From G963674835 sp963674835 (GTDB lineage: Bacteria; Planctomycetota; Planctomycetia; Pirellulales; Thermoguttaceae), in assembly GCA_963674835.2 (NCBI GenBank), contig CAXXKC010000002.1, forward strand, positions 1,488,001 to 1,552,000: a stretch of 64,000 bases of DNA, given 5' to 3'. How positions within the stretch are numbered: the stretch's first letter is position 1; every line of letters begins with the position of its first letter. The notes beneath the pieces are model-generated. The model saw only the letters and a program-made list of their open reading frames with translations. It did not search any database and was not told the DNA's origin. This document shows positions 26,273 through 34,525 of the stretch, piece by piece. The position numbers and the translations under genes were made by a program.

Positions 26273-26965
26273 ATGCACCAGGATCAGCCACTCTTGGAAC
26301 TCCGTCACCTCGGTCGCCGCCACCCCGACGCCCAGCGATGGCTCCTCCACGACATCTCTCTAGCCATCCATCCAGGCCAACGAATCGCACTTGTCGGCCC
26401 CTCAGGCTCCGGCAAGACGCTCCTGCTTCGCGCGATGGTCCTACTCGATCCGCTCGACGCCGGCGAACTCCTCTGGCGAGGCAAAACGCTCCAACACGAT
26501 TCGATCCCTCTCTTCCGCCGTCAGGCCATCTACCTCCAACAACGTCCCTCCCTGCAAAACGACACCGTCGAAGCTGCCCTCCGCGAGCCGTTCACCCTCA
26601 AAGCCCATCGCACGAGCCACTTCGATTCCCAACGAGTCCTCCACCTGCTGAACGCCCTGGGACGCGATGCCGACTTTCTCCAAAAGCACCCGCGGGACCT
26701 CTCCGGTGGCGAACGCCAAATCACCGCCCTCGTCCGTGCCATCCAGCTCGCCCCAACCCTCCTTCTCCTCGACGAACCCACCGCCTCCCTCGACGCCCCC
26801 ACCGCGGCTGCCGCGGAATGCCTCCTGACCAACTGGGCCCAAGAGGCCCCAGATCGGGCGATCGTCTGGGTAACCCATGATTCCGCCCAGGCCCACCGCG
26901 TCGCCCAAGAAGCCATTACCATGCACGCCGGCTCAATCCGGACTGACCCACCCTCCGACACGTGA
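26273..26965 (+). CDS. fetA: FetA-like ABC transporter ATP-binding protein
   Basis: A 230-aa ABC ATPase with Walker A GPSGSGKT (about 43-50), signature LSGGERQ, Walker B LLLLDEPTASLD and the H-loop VTHD. It pairs with the permease that follows, and the two match FetA/FetB (YbbL/YbbM), an exporter that lowers cytoplasmic iron under oxidative stress. There is no clear ribosome binding site at ATG 26273. Codon use here is strikingly C-rich (few G at third positions) compared with genes in 46-64 kb. Confidence 0.85.
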   Translation: MHQDQPLLELRHLGRRHPDAQRWLLHDISLAIHPGQRIALVGPSGSGKTLLLRAMVLLDPLDAGELLWRGKTLQHDSIPLFRRQAIYLQQRPSLQNDTVEAALREPFTLKAHRTSHFDSQRVLHLLNALGRDADFLQKHPRDLSGGERQITALVRAIQLAPTLLLLDEPTASLDAPTAAAAECLLTNWAQEAPDRAIVWVTHDSAQAHRVAQEAITMHAGSIRTDPPSDT

Positions 26966-27020
26966 CGACAACCCCACAATCCCAGTTCCGGTCACCCCCT
27001 ATTTCAACCAAAGGAGCACC

Positions 27021-27818
27021 ATGCAAGCCCAGTACATCCAACTGAGTTACTGGCAGGTCGGACTGGCCACCGCCCTCATTCTCGTCAGCGGCGCTATCTC
27101 CTTCGTACTGCGGCTCGGGCTCCAAGGGCAGCTCCTCCTGGCCTGCATCCGCACCGTTGTCCAACTTCTGCTCATCGGATTGGTGCTGCAGTACATCTTC
27201 GCCCTCGAGGATTGGCCCCTCGTGGTGGTACTCCTCCTCACGATGACCCTTATTGCCGGCATCGCCGCCGTACGCCGGACCGCCCGCCGCTACTCGGGTG
27301 TTTGGCTCGACAGCATCGTGTCCATTTGGGCGAGCTCCTGGCTCGTTACCGGCATTGCCCTGCTCGCCATTGTCCAAGCCCAACCGTGGTACCAACCCCA
27401 GTATGCCATTCCCCTGTTGGGGATGATTCTTGGCAATACCCTAAACGGCATCTCACTCGGACTGGACCGGCTCGGCGAAACACTCGACGCCGACCGAGAT
27501 CAGGTCGATTTGCTCCTCGCCCTAGGAGCTACCCGCTGGGAGGCCGCCAGCGGGCCAATTCAGCAGGCCATCCGCACCGGCATGATTCCCATCATCAACT
27601 CGATGATGGTCGTAGGGCTGGTCAGCCTGCCCGGAATGATGACAGGACAGCTTCTAGCCGGCGCGAAGCCCGTCCAGGCCGTCATGTACCAGATTGTCGT
27701 CATGTTCCTCATCGCGGCCGGCACATCCCTCGGGACCTTTGGCGTGGTGTTGCTGGGCTACTGCCGCCTCTTCAACCGCGACCACCAGTTCTTGGCCCAG
27801 AAGATCGCCAAACCTTGA
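27021..27818 (+). CDS. fetB: FetB-like iron export ABC permease (UPF0014)
   Basis: A 265-aa integral membrane protein with about seven membrane segments. The family core is present: RTVVQLLLIGLVLQYIF, the cytoplasmic coupling segment LLLALGATRWEAA, then IIPIINSMMVVGLVSLPGMMTGQLLAGA. This is the UPF0014/FetB family of metal exporters. AAAGGAG directly precedes ATG 27021, so an upstream in-frame ATG at 26877 was rejected. It lies 55 nt after fetA and forms an operon with it. Confidence 0.9.
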   Translation: MQAQYIQLSYWQVGLATALILVSGAISFVLRLGLQGQLLLACIRTVVQLLLIGLVLQYIFALEDWPLVVVLLLTMTLIAGIAAVRRTARRYSGVWLDSIVSIWASSWLVTGIALLAIVQAQPWYQPQYAIPLLGMILGNTLNGISLGLDRLGETLDADRDQVDLLLALGATRWEAASGPIQQAIRTGMIPIINSMMVVGLVSLPGMMTGQLLAGAKPVQAVMYQIVVMFLIAAGTSLGTFGVVLLGYCRLFNRDHQFLAQKIAKP

Positions 27819-27841
27819 TGCGCCCGCCGTAGTGGTCACCA

Positions 27842-28006
27842 TCAACCCAAGACCGCCATGCTGATCAAGAAGGCGATCCAGACCGCCAGAGCGACACTCG
27901 CCCCGGTGAAGAACCACCTGTCCGGCCGAGCAGGCCGCGGCACCGGTACTTGTGCGTGTGGCAAATCCTGCGTACGTGCGGAATTGCCTTTCCTATGCCG
28001 GCTCAT
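27842..28006 (-). CDS. small single-span membrane protein
   Basis: A 54-aa open frame with GAGG 5 nt before its ATG. It reads MSRHRKGNSARTQ, a Pro/Arg-rich segment, and a C-terminal hydrophobic helix (FFTGASVALAVWIAFLISMAVLG). It starts 23 nt after the Minf_1886-type gene stop on the same strand, so it is probably the last gene of that cluster. No family was recognised. It resembles the 71-aa protein at 48869 only in its layout (basic N-terminus, Pro/Ala-rich stretch, C-terminal helix). Confidence 0.6.
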   Translation of the reverse strand: MSRHRKGNSARTQDLPHAQVPVPRPARPDRWFFTGASVALAVWIAFLISMAVLG

Positions 28007-28029
28007 GGGAACCTCAATCTAAGTCCTGC

Positions 28030-28458
28030 CTAGTCCAGCGGACGAATTCGGAACTCCCGCTCGAACGCCGTGTCAAACTCATAGACCCCATCGAAATCCT
28101 CCCGGCGGTCCGTCGGCGTCTTCCGCATATGGCCAATGCTAATGAGATTGAATACGATTTCCCCGAAGTCACCCGTTTCGCGCACCCCCCAGCTGTTCAG
28201 AACGGTCTTCGCAAGATAACCGTACTGCTGCAATGCATACTGACGGATCGCTTGACACAACTCCTGGCCTGTCACATGCCGCTGGGGACCTTCCGGTTCT
28301 TCATTCCCCTCCGAAGAGGATTCGCTCACGCTTTCCGATCCCAGCTCCAGCACATTCTGAGCATAGTTAAGCGCCTCGAAAACGAACACATAAGCGTCAA
28401 ACGCATAGCGCTTGTCTTGCTTGAGCAATTTCGCAATGGATTGTGACGGATCGAGCAT
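28030..28458 (-). CDS. Minf_1886 family protein (Planctomycetes/Verrucomicrobia-restricted)
   Basis: A 142-aa protein matching the Verrucomicrobia/Planctomycetes-restricted Minf_1886 family. The family pattern is clear: DKRYAFDAYVFVFEALNYAQNVL near the N-terminus, HVTGQELCQAIRQYALQQYGYLAKTVLNSWGV in the middle and GDFGEIVFNLI followed by KTPTDRREDF. A family-atypical acidic Ser/Glu stretch lies at about 40-55. Its role is unknown. It follows the ricT-like gene by 73 nt on the same strand, which may hint at a shared process. Confidence 0.88.
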   Translation of the reverse strand: MLDPSQSIAKLLKQDKRYAFDAYVFVFEALNYAQNVLELGSESVSESSSEGNEEPEGPQRHVTGQELCQAIRQYALQQYGYLAKTVLNSWGVRETGDFGEIVFNLISIGHMRKTPTDRREDFDGVYEFDTAFEREFRIRPLD

Positions 28459-28531
28459 AGTCTTCTGTTGGACGGTGAATACCGTTTAATCCTGCCTATT
28501 CCTACGAGCCAACCGGCTCTGCGGAAAACGT

Positions 28532-29389
28532 TCACGAACTCTTCGAGGAAGAAGAACCCTGAGTTCCCTCCGGACAATCTGGCTCTGCTGGCGGCATGGA
28601 AACGTCGGCTACGTTGACCAGGATACGGGTGCGACCCTCGGTTTCCACCAGCAATTGCGCTGCCAGGATCTCGTGGCCCACCACGCGCCCCAGACCGTCA
28701 CGCGTGACCACGCGCGACCCGATCGGCGGAAGTTCCTTCTGCATGTCTTCGTATGTGTCGAACTCGTACCGAAGACAACATTTCAGCCGCCCGCAGCGAC
28801 CCGAGATCTTCGTCGGATCGAGCGTGGCTTTCTGAAGCTTCGCCATCTTCATCGAGACGGGAGGCATGGTCACGAGGTGATTGTTGCAGCAGACCCGTTG
28901 CCCACAATCCCCATAATCGGCCAGAAGCTTTGCTTCGTCGCGCACCCCAATCTGACGCATTTCAATTCGCGTCTGAAACTCCCCTGCAAGTAGCCTCACC
29001 AGTTCGCGGAAATCAATGCGACCCTCGGCAAGATAGTAGACAATGATCCGTTCCCCGCCGAAGAGGTGCTCCACATCGACCAATTCCATCGGAAGACCAA
29101 GCTGCTGGATACATCGTAGGCAAACCTGGCATTCCCGTCGTTCTTGGTCATGAAGTCGAGACAGCTCGTTAGCATCTTCGGCCGTCATCCCTCGCAGGAC
29201 CTGCCCGCACGGCATGCCCAACGAGGGCTCCCCCCTCTGTTGGCCAGCCTCACAGAGAACTTCCCCTGCCTCCAGGCCTCGATCAGTTCGCACAATTACC
29301 TTGTTGCCACGAGAGAATACGTACTCCCCGGCAGGCTCTAGAATGCCCAGGAACCGCATGGCACCATAGCGTACAACATAGTTCGGCAT
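28532..29389 (-). CDS. ricT: PSP1 domain protein, RicT/YaaT-like
   Basis: A 285-aa cytoplasmic protein of the PSP1/YaaT (RicT) family. The PSP1 core includes GGERIIVYYLAEGRIDFRELVR and RIEMRQIGVRDEAK. Two Cys clusters follow, DCGQRVCC and GRCGRLKCCLRYE, like the iron-sulfur ligands of the RicAFT complex that assists RNase Y-dependent mRNA maturation in Bacillus subtilis. GAGG precedes ATG 29389; an ATG at 29428 is possible. A Ser-rich tail ends the protein. The rest of that pathway is not in this window. Confidence 0.9.
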   Translation of the reverse strand: MPNYVVRYGAMRFLGILEPAGEYVFSRGNKVIVRTDRGLEAGEVLCEAGQQRGEPSLGMPCGQVLRGMTAEDANELSRLHDQERRECQVCLRCIQQLGLPMELVDVEHLFGGERIIVYYLAEGRIDFRELVRLLAGEFQTRIEMRQIGVRDEAKLLADYGDCGQRVCCNNHLVTMPPVSMKMAKLQKATLDPTKISGRCGRLKCCLRYEFDTYEDMQKELPPIGSRVVTRDGLGRVVGHEILAAQLLVETEGRTRILVNVADVSMPPAEPDCPEGTQGSSSSKSS

Positions 29390-29630
29390 GGGGGCCTCGG
29401 AAGTGAATTCCTGGGGCATCACACACAAAATCAGATCGCCGTCCTACCCACGCGATCACTGCCAACCGCCGGCCGCCGAATATGGCAAACGCCTAGACGC
29501 CCAGTTTTCCGGAGAGAAAAGCAGTGCGAACGCCAGGGCAAGACCCAGCGGGCGAAACCGCCGGAATGGGCCAAGTATAACGGCCGGAACGGCTTCCGGG
29601 AAGGCGACCACGACGTTCCGACAATCTCGA

Positions 29631-30344
29631 CTACTGCCGCAGATAATCAGCCTCGACGGCATACGGGAGGCCACCATTGTCTCGCCACCCCGGACTCTTG
29701 TCCACCAATAGCTTGCCGCCAATGGCCACCCGTTCATTGGAGAAGTCGGCCATCAAATCCCCAACAAGCTTCACCCGTATCATCTCCGTTGGTGCGACCA
29801 GTGCATTGCAGAACTTGCAGTGTCCCCGGCTGGGCACCAACACGAACTCCTTGATACGAACACTCTGCCGACCGGGATACATGTAGCCGGTCAAGTAAAC
29901 ACGCTTCTCGTTCAAATCGGTCGCCTTCGCGGGCAGGATTTCCCCTTCATCACGGTCCGGCTGCAACATCGGAAATGAGATCTCCGTGTACCCGATCGGT
30001 ACTCCGGTCATGTGCAGCGATGCCAGAATGACCGCACCTGTGATCCACATCGCGACCGAAAGGACTAGACCACTAGTGGCAGCACCCATTCCAGTCAGGT
30101 CGTCCGGGGCTCGCTGAATCTGCCGCCTTGCGATTAGTGCAACGGTAATGCCCGCGATGGGTATGATAGCAAGGTACCAGCTCAGGAGTGTCAGCACCGA
30201 CAGAGCACCTAAAGCCAAACTGACCACTGCTAACGGGCTTAGCACCCGGTACACCTCAGACCGCTGTTCCTCCTCGTATGCGAACAGATCCGTTTCCGAG
30301 TCAGGAACTGTCGGCGGAGACTGCTCGGTGTTCATGGTATACAT
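29631..30344 (-). CDS. membrane protein with DUF3299-like C-terminal domain
   Basis: A 237-aa protein. Two to three membrane segments at about 40-115 (VLSPLAVVSLALGALSVLTLLSWYLAIIPIAG, GLVLSVAMWITGAVILASL) look like a DUF4190-type region. The C-terminal half (KRVYLTGYMYPG, EFVLVPSRGHCKFCNALVAP, RVAIGGKLLVD) matches DUF3299, a periplasmic domain often encoded beside MacB-like ABC transporters; it contains a CxFC pair. GAGG lies 5 nt before ATG 30344. It is the third gene of the exporter operon. Confidence 0.82.
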   Translation of the reverse strand: MYTMNTEQSPPTVPDSETDLFAYEEEQRSEVYRVLSPLAVVSLALGALSVLTLLSWYLAIIPIAGITVALIARRQIQRAPDDLTGMGAATSGLVLSVAMWITGAVILASLHMTGVPIGYTEISFPMLQPDRDEGEILPAKATDLNEKRVYLTGYMYPGRQSVRIKEFVLVPSRGHCKFCNALVAPTEMIRVKLVGDLMADFSNERVAIGGKLLVDKSPGWRDNGGLPYAVEADYLRQ

Positions 30345-30424
30345 CCAGTCCTCAAATTCCCCATGCACGCTACTTCAATCGTGCTTGTTCCACCCATGCA
30401 AGTGGAGGACTTCACGGGCCCCGC

Positions 30425-31738
30425 TCAAGGCGAAGCCGTCAACGCCTTGGCGACATCAGTACGATAGGCTGACATCGCGGGCAAGTAGCCGACAAGTGCC
30501 GCCAGTAAGATCAACCCCGGCACAAGAACCAATTCCACTGGCTGGAAAGCAAACGCACTGACGAACACCCCCGTTTGATCAGCGATTCTGCTACTCAACG
30601 CTGCGACAAGGCCATGTCCAAGTAAAAGGCCCATTCCGCCTCCGCCCAATGATAGCAGGATCGATTCTGCGAGAATAATGCTCATGACTGTCCATCGCCT
30701 CGCGCCCAACGCTCGCATGACCGCAATGTCATGCCTACGGTCGTTCATGGAGTTGTAGATACTAACCAGGATACCAATCCCGGATACAATCACGACCAGT
30801 ACTGCCAGTACTAGCAGCAACAACCGGACGTTACCCACAATACCATTGAACAACTCTCGGATCACGCGTGACGGCAACACAGCCTGGGCAACCGCGCCCT
30901 CGTTGATCACTGTCGGTAGCGACATCGCCAGTTGCGGCTGCCTCGCCCCATTTGTGCACACCAGGATTGCAGAAACCTGGCGGTGCTCTTCGCTGTCACC
31001 GTGTCCGTGTTCATGAGCCGTCCCCGCCGAATGCTCCACATCCGTTGCGCCCGCTGCTTCGGACAGCAAGCGCTCTTGGAAAGAGGTGCCGTGGCTGTGG
31101 GCGTCACAACGATAAAATCCTTCAATGTTGATGAACAGTGCGTTGTCATTCGGAGTCCCAGTGGGGGTCAGAATGCCAACAACCTTGAAACTCTCGTGCC
31201 CTCCAGTCTCACTCTCAGACTTCGCGACCGGGACGAATTTGTCTCCGACTTGCAGGTTGGCCCGCCTGGCTGCCATGGCACCGGCGATTGCCTCGAAAGG
31301 CTGGGCTGCCTCGAAGTTTCGCCCTTGGTAGAATGTGTACTTTTGGTTGTCCAAATACGTGAGCTTGTCGAATGCGTCCGGCACGGTCGCAATGACCGAA
31401 CAGCCGCGAAAATCGTGCCCCGTACAGACAGGAATGGCTAACTCCACCGCCGGGGCAAACCGGCCGACGGTGAATTCCTTGTAATAGCTGTACGGGATGG
31501 TTTCGACCGGCTGGCTGAGGTGAAAGACCGTGTTGAGCACTAATTGGAGCGGGCTCCCCTTGGCGCCAACGATCAGGTCGTAACCCTGGGCACCGCGACG
31601 AAAGGACTGATCGACCACGGCATAGATGACCAACACGGCAACAACCAGTGCCACCCCCATCCCCACCGACAGAGCCGTCAGTGACGAGGCAAACGCACGC
31701 TGCTGTACGCTTCTCCAAGCAATCTTTAGTAGGCTCAT
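30425..31738 (-). CDS. MacB/FtsX-type ABC transporter permease with His-rich loop
   Basis: A 437-aa permease with one N-terminal membrane helix (SLTALSVGMGVALVVAVLVIYAV), a large periplasmic MacB_PCD-like domain and three C-terminal helices of the FtsX type (LLLLVLAVLVVIVSGIGILVS onward). The periplasmic part holds a His-rich insert at about 215-250 (DAHSHGTS, HSAGTAHEHGHGDSEEH), which suggests metal, possibly zinc, binding. Its ATG overlaps the stop of the ATPase gene (ATGA, 31735-31738). With the ATPase and the DUF3299 protein it forms an exporter or mechanotransmission unit; substrate unknown. Confidence 0.88.
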   Translation of the reverse strand: MSLLKIAWRSVQQRAFASSLTALSVGMGVALVVAVLVIYAVVDQSFRRGAQGYDLIVGAKGSPLQLVLNTVFHLSQPVETIPYSYYKEFTVGRFAPAVELAIPVCTGHDFRGCSVIATVPDAFDKLTYLDNQKYTFYQGRNFEAAQPFEAIAGAMAARRANLQVGDKFVPVAKSESETGGHESFKVVGILTPTGTPNDNALFINIEGFYRCDAHSHGTSFQERLLSEAAGATDVEHSAGTAHEHGHGDSEEHRQVSAILVCTNGARQPQLAMSLPTVINEGAVAQAVLPSRVIRELFNGIVGNVRLLLLVLAVLVVIVSGIGILVSIYNSMNDRRHDIAVMRALGARRWTVMSIILAESILLSLGGGGMGLLLGHGLVAALSSRIADQTGVFVSAFAFQPVELVLVPGLILLAALVGYLPAMSAYRTDVAKALTASP

Positions 31739-32451
31739 TTCACAACTGCACGATTGAATTCTTCCAGATGGTCCACACGGTCAAACTGCCCGGCCACTTC
31801 GGTACTGTGGGTGACCAGTACGAGTGCAACATCTTCCTCCCGACAGGTTGCTTGAAGCAAATCGACGATCTGCTGCTGGTGCCCGGAGTCGACATTGGCG
31901 GTCGGCTCGTCGGCCAACAACAGCTTGGGGTGGTTTGCCAACGCACGCGCTACAGCCACCCGCTGCTGTTCGCCTACCGAGAGCATCGTTGGCTTATGCG
32001 TCATGCGATGCCCCAGGCCAACGCGTTCCAGAAGTTGGCGAGCCCGAGTCTTGTCAATCCTTCTCCGCGCAAACTTCATTGTCAGCAACACGTTTTCCAA
32101 GGCCGAGAAACCTTGCAACAGGTTGAACGTCTGAAAGACGTAGCCGATTCGCTGAGCACGAAAGCGGTCGCACTCGGCTTCCGTGAACAACGTAATGTCC
32201 CAACCGTCGACTTTGACTCGGCCCCGGTCGGGGCGACCAATGCCGGCAATGATGTGCAACAGGGTCGTCTTACCGCAGCCGCTGCGACCCACTAATACCA
32301 CTTGCTCCCCATGGCTCACACGAAACTGATCAATTGCCAAAATAGGCAGACGGCTGCCGTCGGGGTTCTGAAACGCTTTGCGGATGTCTTTGAGGTACAG
32401 CACCTCTGCCGACGATTCGCCGTCTGGCCGACTACTTGGCAACGATTTCAT
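31735..32451 (-). CDS. ABC transporter ATP-binding protein, MacB/LolD type
   Basis: A 238-aa ATPase. AAAGGGGG precedes ATG 32451, so the longer frame from 32568 was not used. Walker A is GRSGCGKTT, the Q-loop is YVFQTFNLLQGFSALENV, the signature is LSVGEQQRVAVARALAN (SVGEQ instead of SGGxQ) and Walker B is LLLADEPTANVD. It is the first gene of the three-gene operon and energises the permease downstream. Confidence 0.92.
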   Translation of the reverse strand: MKSLPSSRPDGESSAEVLYLKDIRKAFQNPDGSRLPILAIDQFRVSHGEQVVLVGRSGCGKTTLLHIIAGIGRPDRGRVKVDGWDITLFTEAECDRFRAQRIGYVFQTFNLLQGFSALENVLLTMKFARRRIDKTRARQLLERVGLGHRMTHKPTMLSVGEQQRVAVARALANHPKLLLADEPTANVDSGHQQQIVDLLQATCREEDVALVLVTHSTEVAGQFDRVDHLEEFNRAVVK

Positions 32452-32607
32452 CGAACCCCCTTTAGGATGGACTGGAACCGATTGGGCGAGCGCTGGCCGC
32501 AATTTCGAGTACGTGGGCATCATCAGCATGGTTCGCGCCACCCTCGCCGCCGGAGGGTGAAACATCATTCCAAGAATAGGTCGTGGTAGCCCAAAGAGTG
32601 GAGGTTC

Positions 32608-33126
32608 TCAGCCACGTCGCATGGCCCTTCGCAAATCCCTCTGGACCTCGGCTCTTCTAATCATTTCCCGCTTGTCATGCTTCTGCTTCCCCCGGCATAA
32701 TCCCAGAAGGACCTTGGCCCGCCCTCGCTTGAAATACATCCGCAACGGCACCAGCGTTAATCCTTGCTCATAGGCCCGCTTGGCAAAGCGTCTTACCTCT
32801 CGTTGATGCAGAAGTAACTTCCGCGGCCGTTTGGGGTTGTGGTTGAATTGATTCGCTTGGACATACTCCGGGATGTCGCAGCCGACAAGCCAGACTTCGC
32901 CTTCGCGCACTCGGCCATACGATTCCTCGAGCGAGATTCGGCCGTTCCGCAGACTCTTCACCTCACTACCCAGCAATACCACCCCACATTCGAGGGTGTC
33001 GAGTACGGTGTAGTTGTGTTGGGCACGCCGATTCTGCGTGATCAACCGTTCATTGCCTTCCTGTGCGCTGCGTCGCGTTTCGTTCTGTTGTCTTGCCGTG
33101 GCAAAGCTCCTTCTGTCTTTGACCAC
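32608..33126 (-). CDS. smpB: SsrA-binding protein SmpB
   Basis: A 172-aa RNA-binding protein that delivers tmRNA to stalled ribosomes. The core NRRAQHNYTVLDTLECGVVLLGSEVKSLRNG, then LVGCDIPEY and PKRPRKLLLHQREV, then RGRAKVLLGLCRGKQKHDKRE with the basic tail are all typical. The start is GTG 33126, giving about 30 extra residues before the usual N-terminus. No tmRNA gene was seen nearby. An IS3-type element sits 122 nt upstream. Confidence 0.95.
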   Translation of the reverse strand: MVKDRRSFATARQQNETRRSAQEGNERLITQNRRAQHNYTVLDTLECGVVLLGSEVKSLRNGRISLEESYGRVREGEVWLVGCDIPEYVQANQFNHNPKRPRKLLLHQREVRRFAKRAYEQGLTLVPLRMYFKRGRAKVLLGLCRGKQKHDKREMIRRAEVQRDLRRAMRRG

Positions 33127-33253
33127 TTCGCCACGCCTGAGATAATGTAACTCTGGACGAAGAAATCAACAGTCTCGTTGTACTGACTCCACAGCCCGAT
33201 TTCAATCGCTTTCTTAGCAAATGGCCTGCTATTGAAAACCTGATCCATGTGTT

Positions 33254-33577
33254 ATGAAGGTCTCAGAGCCGGATGGCAAGGAGACCTGGACGATGGCGAG
33301 ACGAAGGAGGCGGCACAGTCCCGAGCAGATCGTGCGGAAGCTGCGGGATGCGGATGCGATGCTCAACGCGGGCAAGGATGAGGCGGCGGTGCTTCAAGCC
33401 TTGGAGATCAGCCAGTCGACGTTGGAGCGGTGGCGTTTGCAGTACGGCGGCATGAAGGCCGAGGAGGCGAAGCGGCTGAAGGAGTTGGAGATCGAGAACC
33501 GGCGGCTGAAGCAGTTGGTGGCGGAGAAGGAACTCGACATTCAGATGCTCAAGCACGTTGCGGAGGGAAACTGGTAA
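33254..33577 (+). CDS. IS3-family transposase OrfA
   Basis: A 107-aa protein with a helix-turn-helix (SPEQIVRKLRDADAML, EISQSTLERWRLQYGG) and a C-terminal leucine-zipper-like coiled coil (LKELEIENRRLKQLVAEKEL), which binds the element ends and dimerises. It ends HVAEGNW, the usual end of IS407-group OrfA. The likely start is ATG 33254 or 33293; the reading starts inside the left inverted repeat. OrfB follows in the -1 frame. Confidence 0.88.
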   Translation: MKVSEPDGKETWTMARRRRRHSPEQIVRKLRDADAMLNAGKDEAAVLQALEISQSTLERWRLQYGGMKAEEAKRLKELEIENRRLKQLVAEKELDIQMLKHVAEGNW

Positions 33578-34467
33578 GCCCTTCCCGGAGGCGTGCGGTG
33601 ATCGAAGACCTGCAAGAGCGGTTTTCGGTATCCGAGCGAAGGGCGTGCAAGGCATTGGATCAGCCGCGAAGTACGCAGCGTTACCAGCCGCAACCGCGGA
33701 ATGACGAAGGCCCGCTGGTCAGGCGGATGTTGGCAGTTGCTCGTCGTCGCCCACGGTGGGGCTACCGGCGGACGGCTTGGCGATTGCGTCAGGAAGGCTG
33801 GCGGGCCAGCGACACGCGAGTGTACCGGCTTTGGCGTCGCGAGGGGCTGAAAGTGCCGCGAAAGAGGCGTAAACGGCGAGGTCTAGGCAGCAGCGTCAAC
33901 GGCTGCGTACAGCATCGAGCGGAGCGTCCGGACGATGTATGGTGCTGGGACTTCGTCTTTGATCGCACGACGGCGGGCAGCCCATTGAAGTGGCTGTCGA
34001 TCATCGACGAGCACACGCGTGAGTGTTTGGCGTTGAAGGTTGACCGAAGCATAACGAGCGAGGACGTGATCGACACGTTGGCCGAACTGTTTGCAATGCG
34101 GGGCGTGCCCAAGTGCGTCCGCAGCGACAACGGGCCTGAGTTCATCGCGGAGGCGATCCGGCGGTGGCTTGGTCAGGTGAACGTGGAGACGCTGTACATC
34201 AAGCCTGGCAGTCCGTGGGAGAACGGCTATGCCGAGAGCTTCCACAGCCGGTTGCGAGACGAGTTCTTGGCGATGGAGGAGTTTGAAAGCTTGGCGGCGG
34301 CAAAAAAGCTGACCAGGCTATGGCGAGAGGACTACAACCAACACCGGCCGCACAGCTCACTGGGGTACGTGACCCCAGCGGAGTTCGCGGCCCGCTGTGC
34401 TGCTTCCGTTCGGCCTACGGCCTCACTCCAGCAGCACAGCGAATCTACCCAATCCGTACCTTCATAA
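33571..34467 (+). CDS. IS3-family transposase OrfB (DDE integrase core)
   Basis: About 298 residues in the -1 frame relative to OrfA. It is expressed either by frameshifting in the overlap or from GTG 33598, which has CGGAGG upstream. The rve integrase core has catalytic D in DVWCWDFVFD, D in VRSDNGPEF and E in SPWENGYAE, 36 residues further on as expected for DD(35)E. HRPHSSLGYVTPAEFA is the usual C-terminal signature. The stop lies inside the right inverted repeat. Confidence 0.9.
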   Translation: MVSPSRRRAVIEDLQERFSVSERRACKALDQPRSTQRYQPQPRNDEGPLVRRMLAVARRRPRWGYRRTAWRLRQEGWRASDTRVYRLWRREGLKVPRKRRKRRGLGSSVNGCVQHRAERPDDVWCWDFVFDRTTAGSPLKWLSIIDEHTRECLALKVDRSITSEDVIDTLAELFAMRGVPKCVRSDNGPEFIAEAIRRWLGQVNVETLYIKPGSPWENGYAESFHSRLRDEFLAMEEFESLAAAKKLTRLWREDYNQHRPHSSLGYVTPAEFAARCAASVRPTASLQQHSESTQSVPS

Positions 34468-34525
34468 CACCTGGTACAAGAATCTAAAGCTGGTCACAAA
34501 TGCACGGTCTTGCTCCTGAGCTATT

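Larger units (their letters stand above)
33249..34470 (+). mobile_element. IS3-family insertion sequence (IS407-like)
   Basis: A 1,222-bp element bounded by perfect 13-bp inverted repeats, GTGTTATGAAGGT at 33249-33261 and ACCTTCATAACAC at 34458-34470. It holds the two overlapping transposase frames orfA and orfB in the -1 arrangement of IS3 elements. No target duplication is visible in the flanks (CCATG and CTGGT), so one end may have been rearranged. It looks intact and may be active. Confidence 0.88.

Noticed and set aside
29456..29737. A possible small membrane protein on the - strand after the DUF3299-type gene
   Set aside because: Most of it overlaps the end of the better-supported gene and no start with a ribosome binding site was found, although one stretch is hydrophobic.
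33042..33248. A 68-codon frame overlapping the smpB start and ending at the IS3 boundary
   Set aside because: Overlaps smpB in another frame; its ATG at the IS edge is coincidental.
33249..34470. A target-site duplication for the IS3-type element
   Set aside because: Flanks CCATG and CTGGT do not match in any 3-5 bp register.
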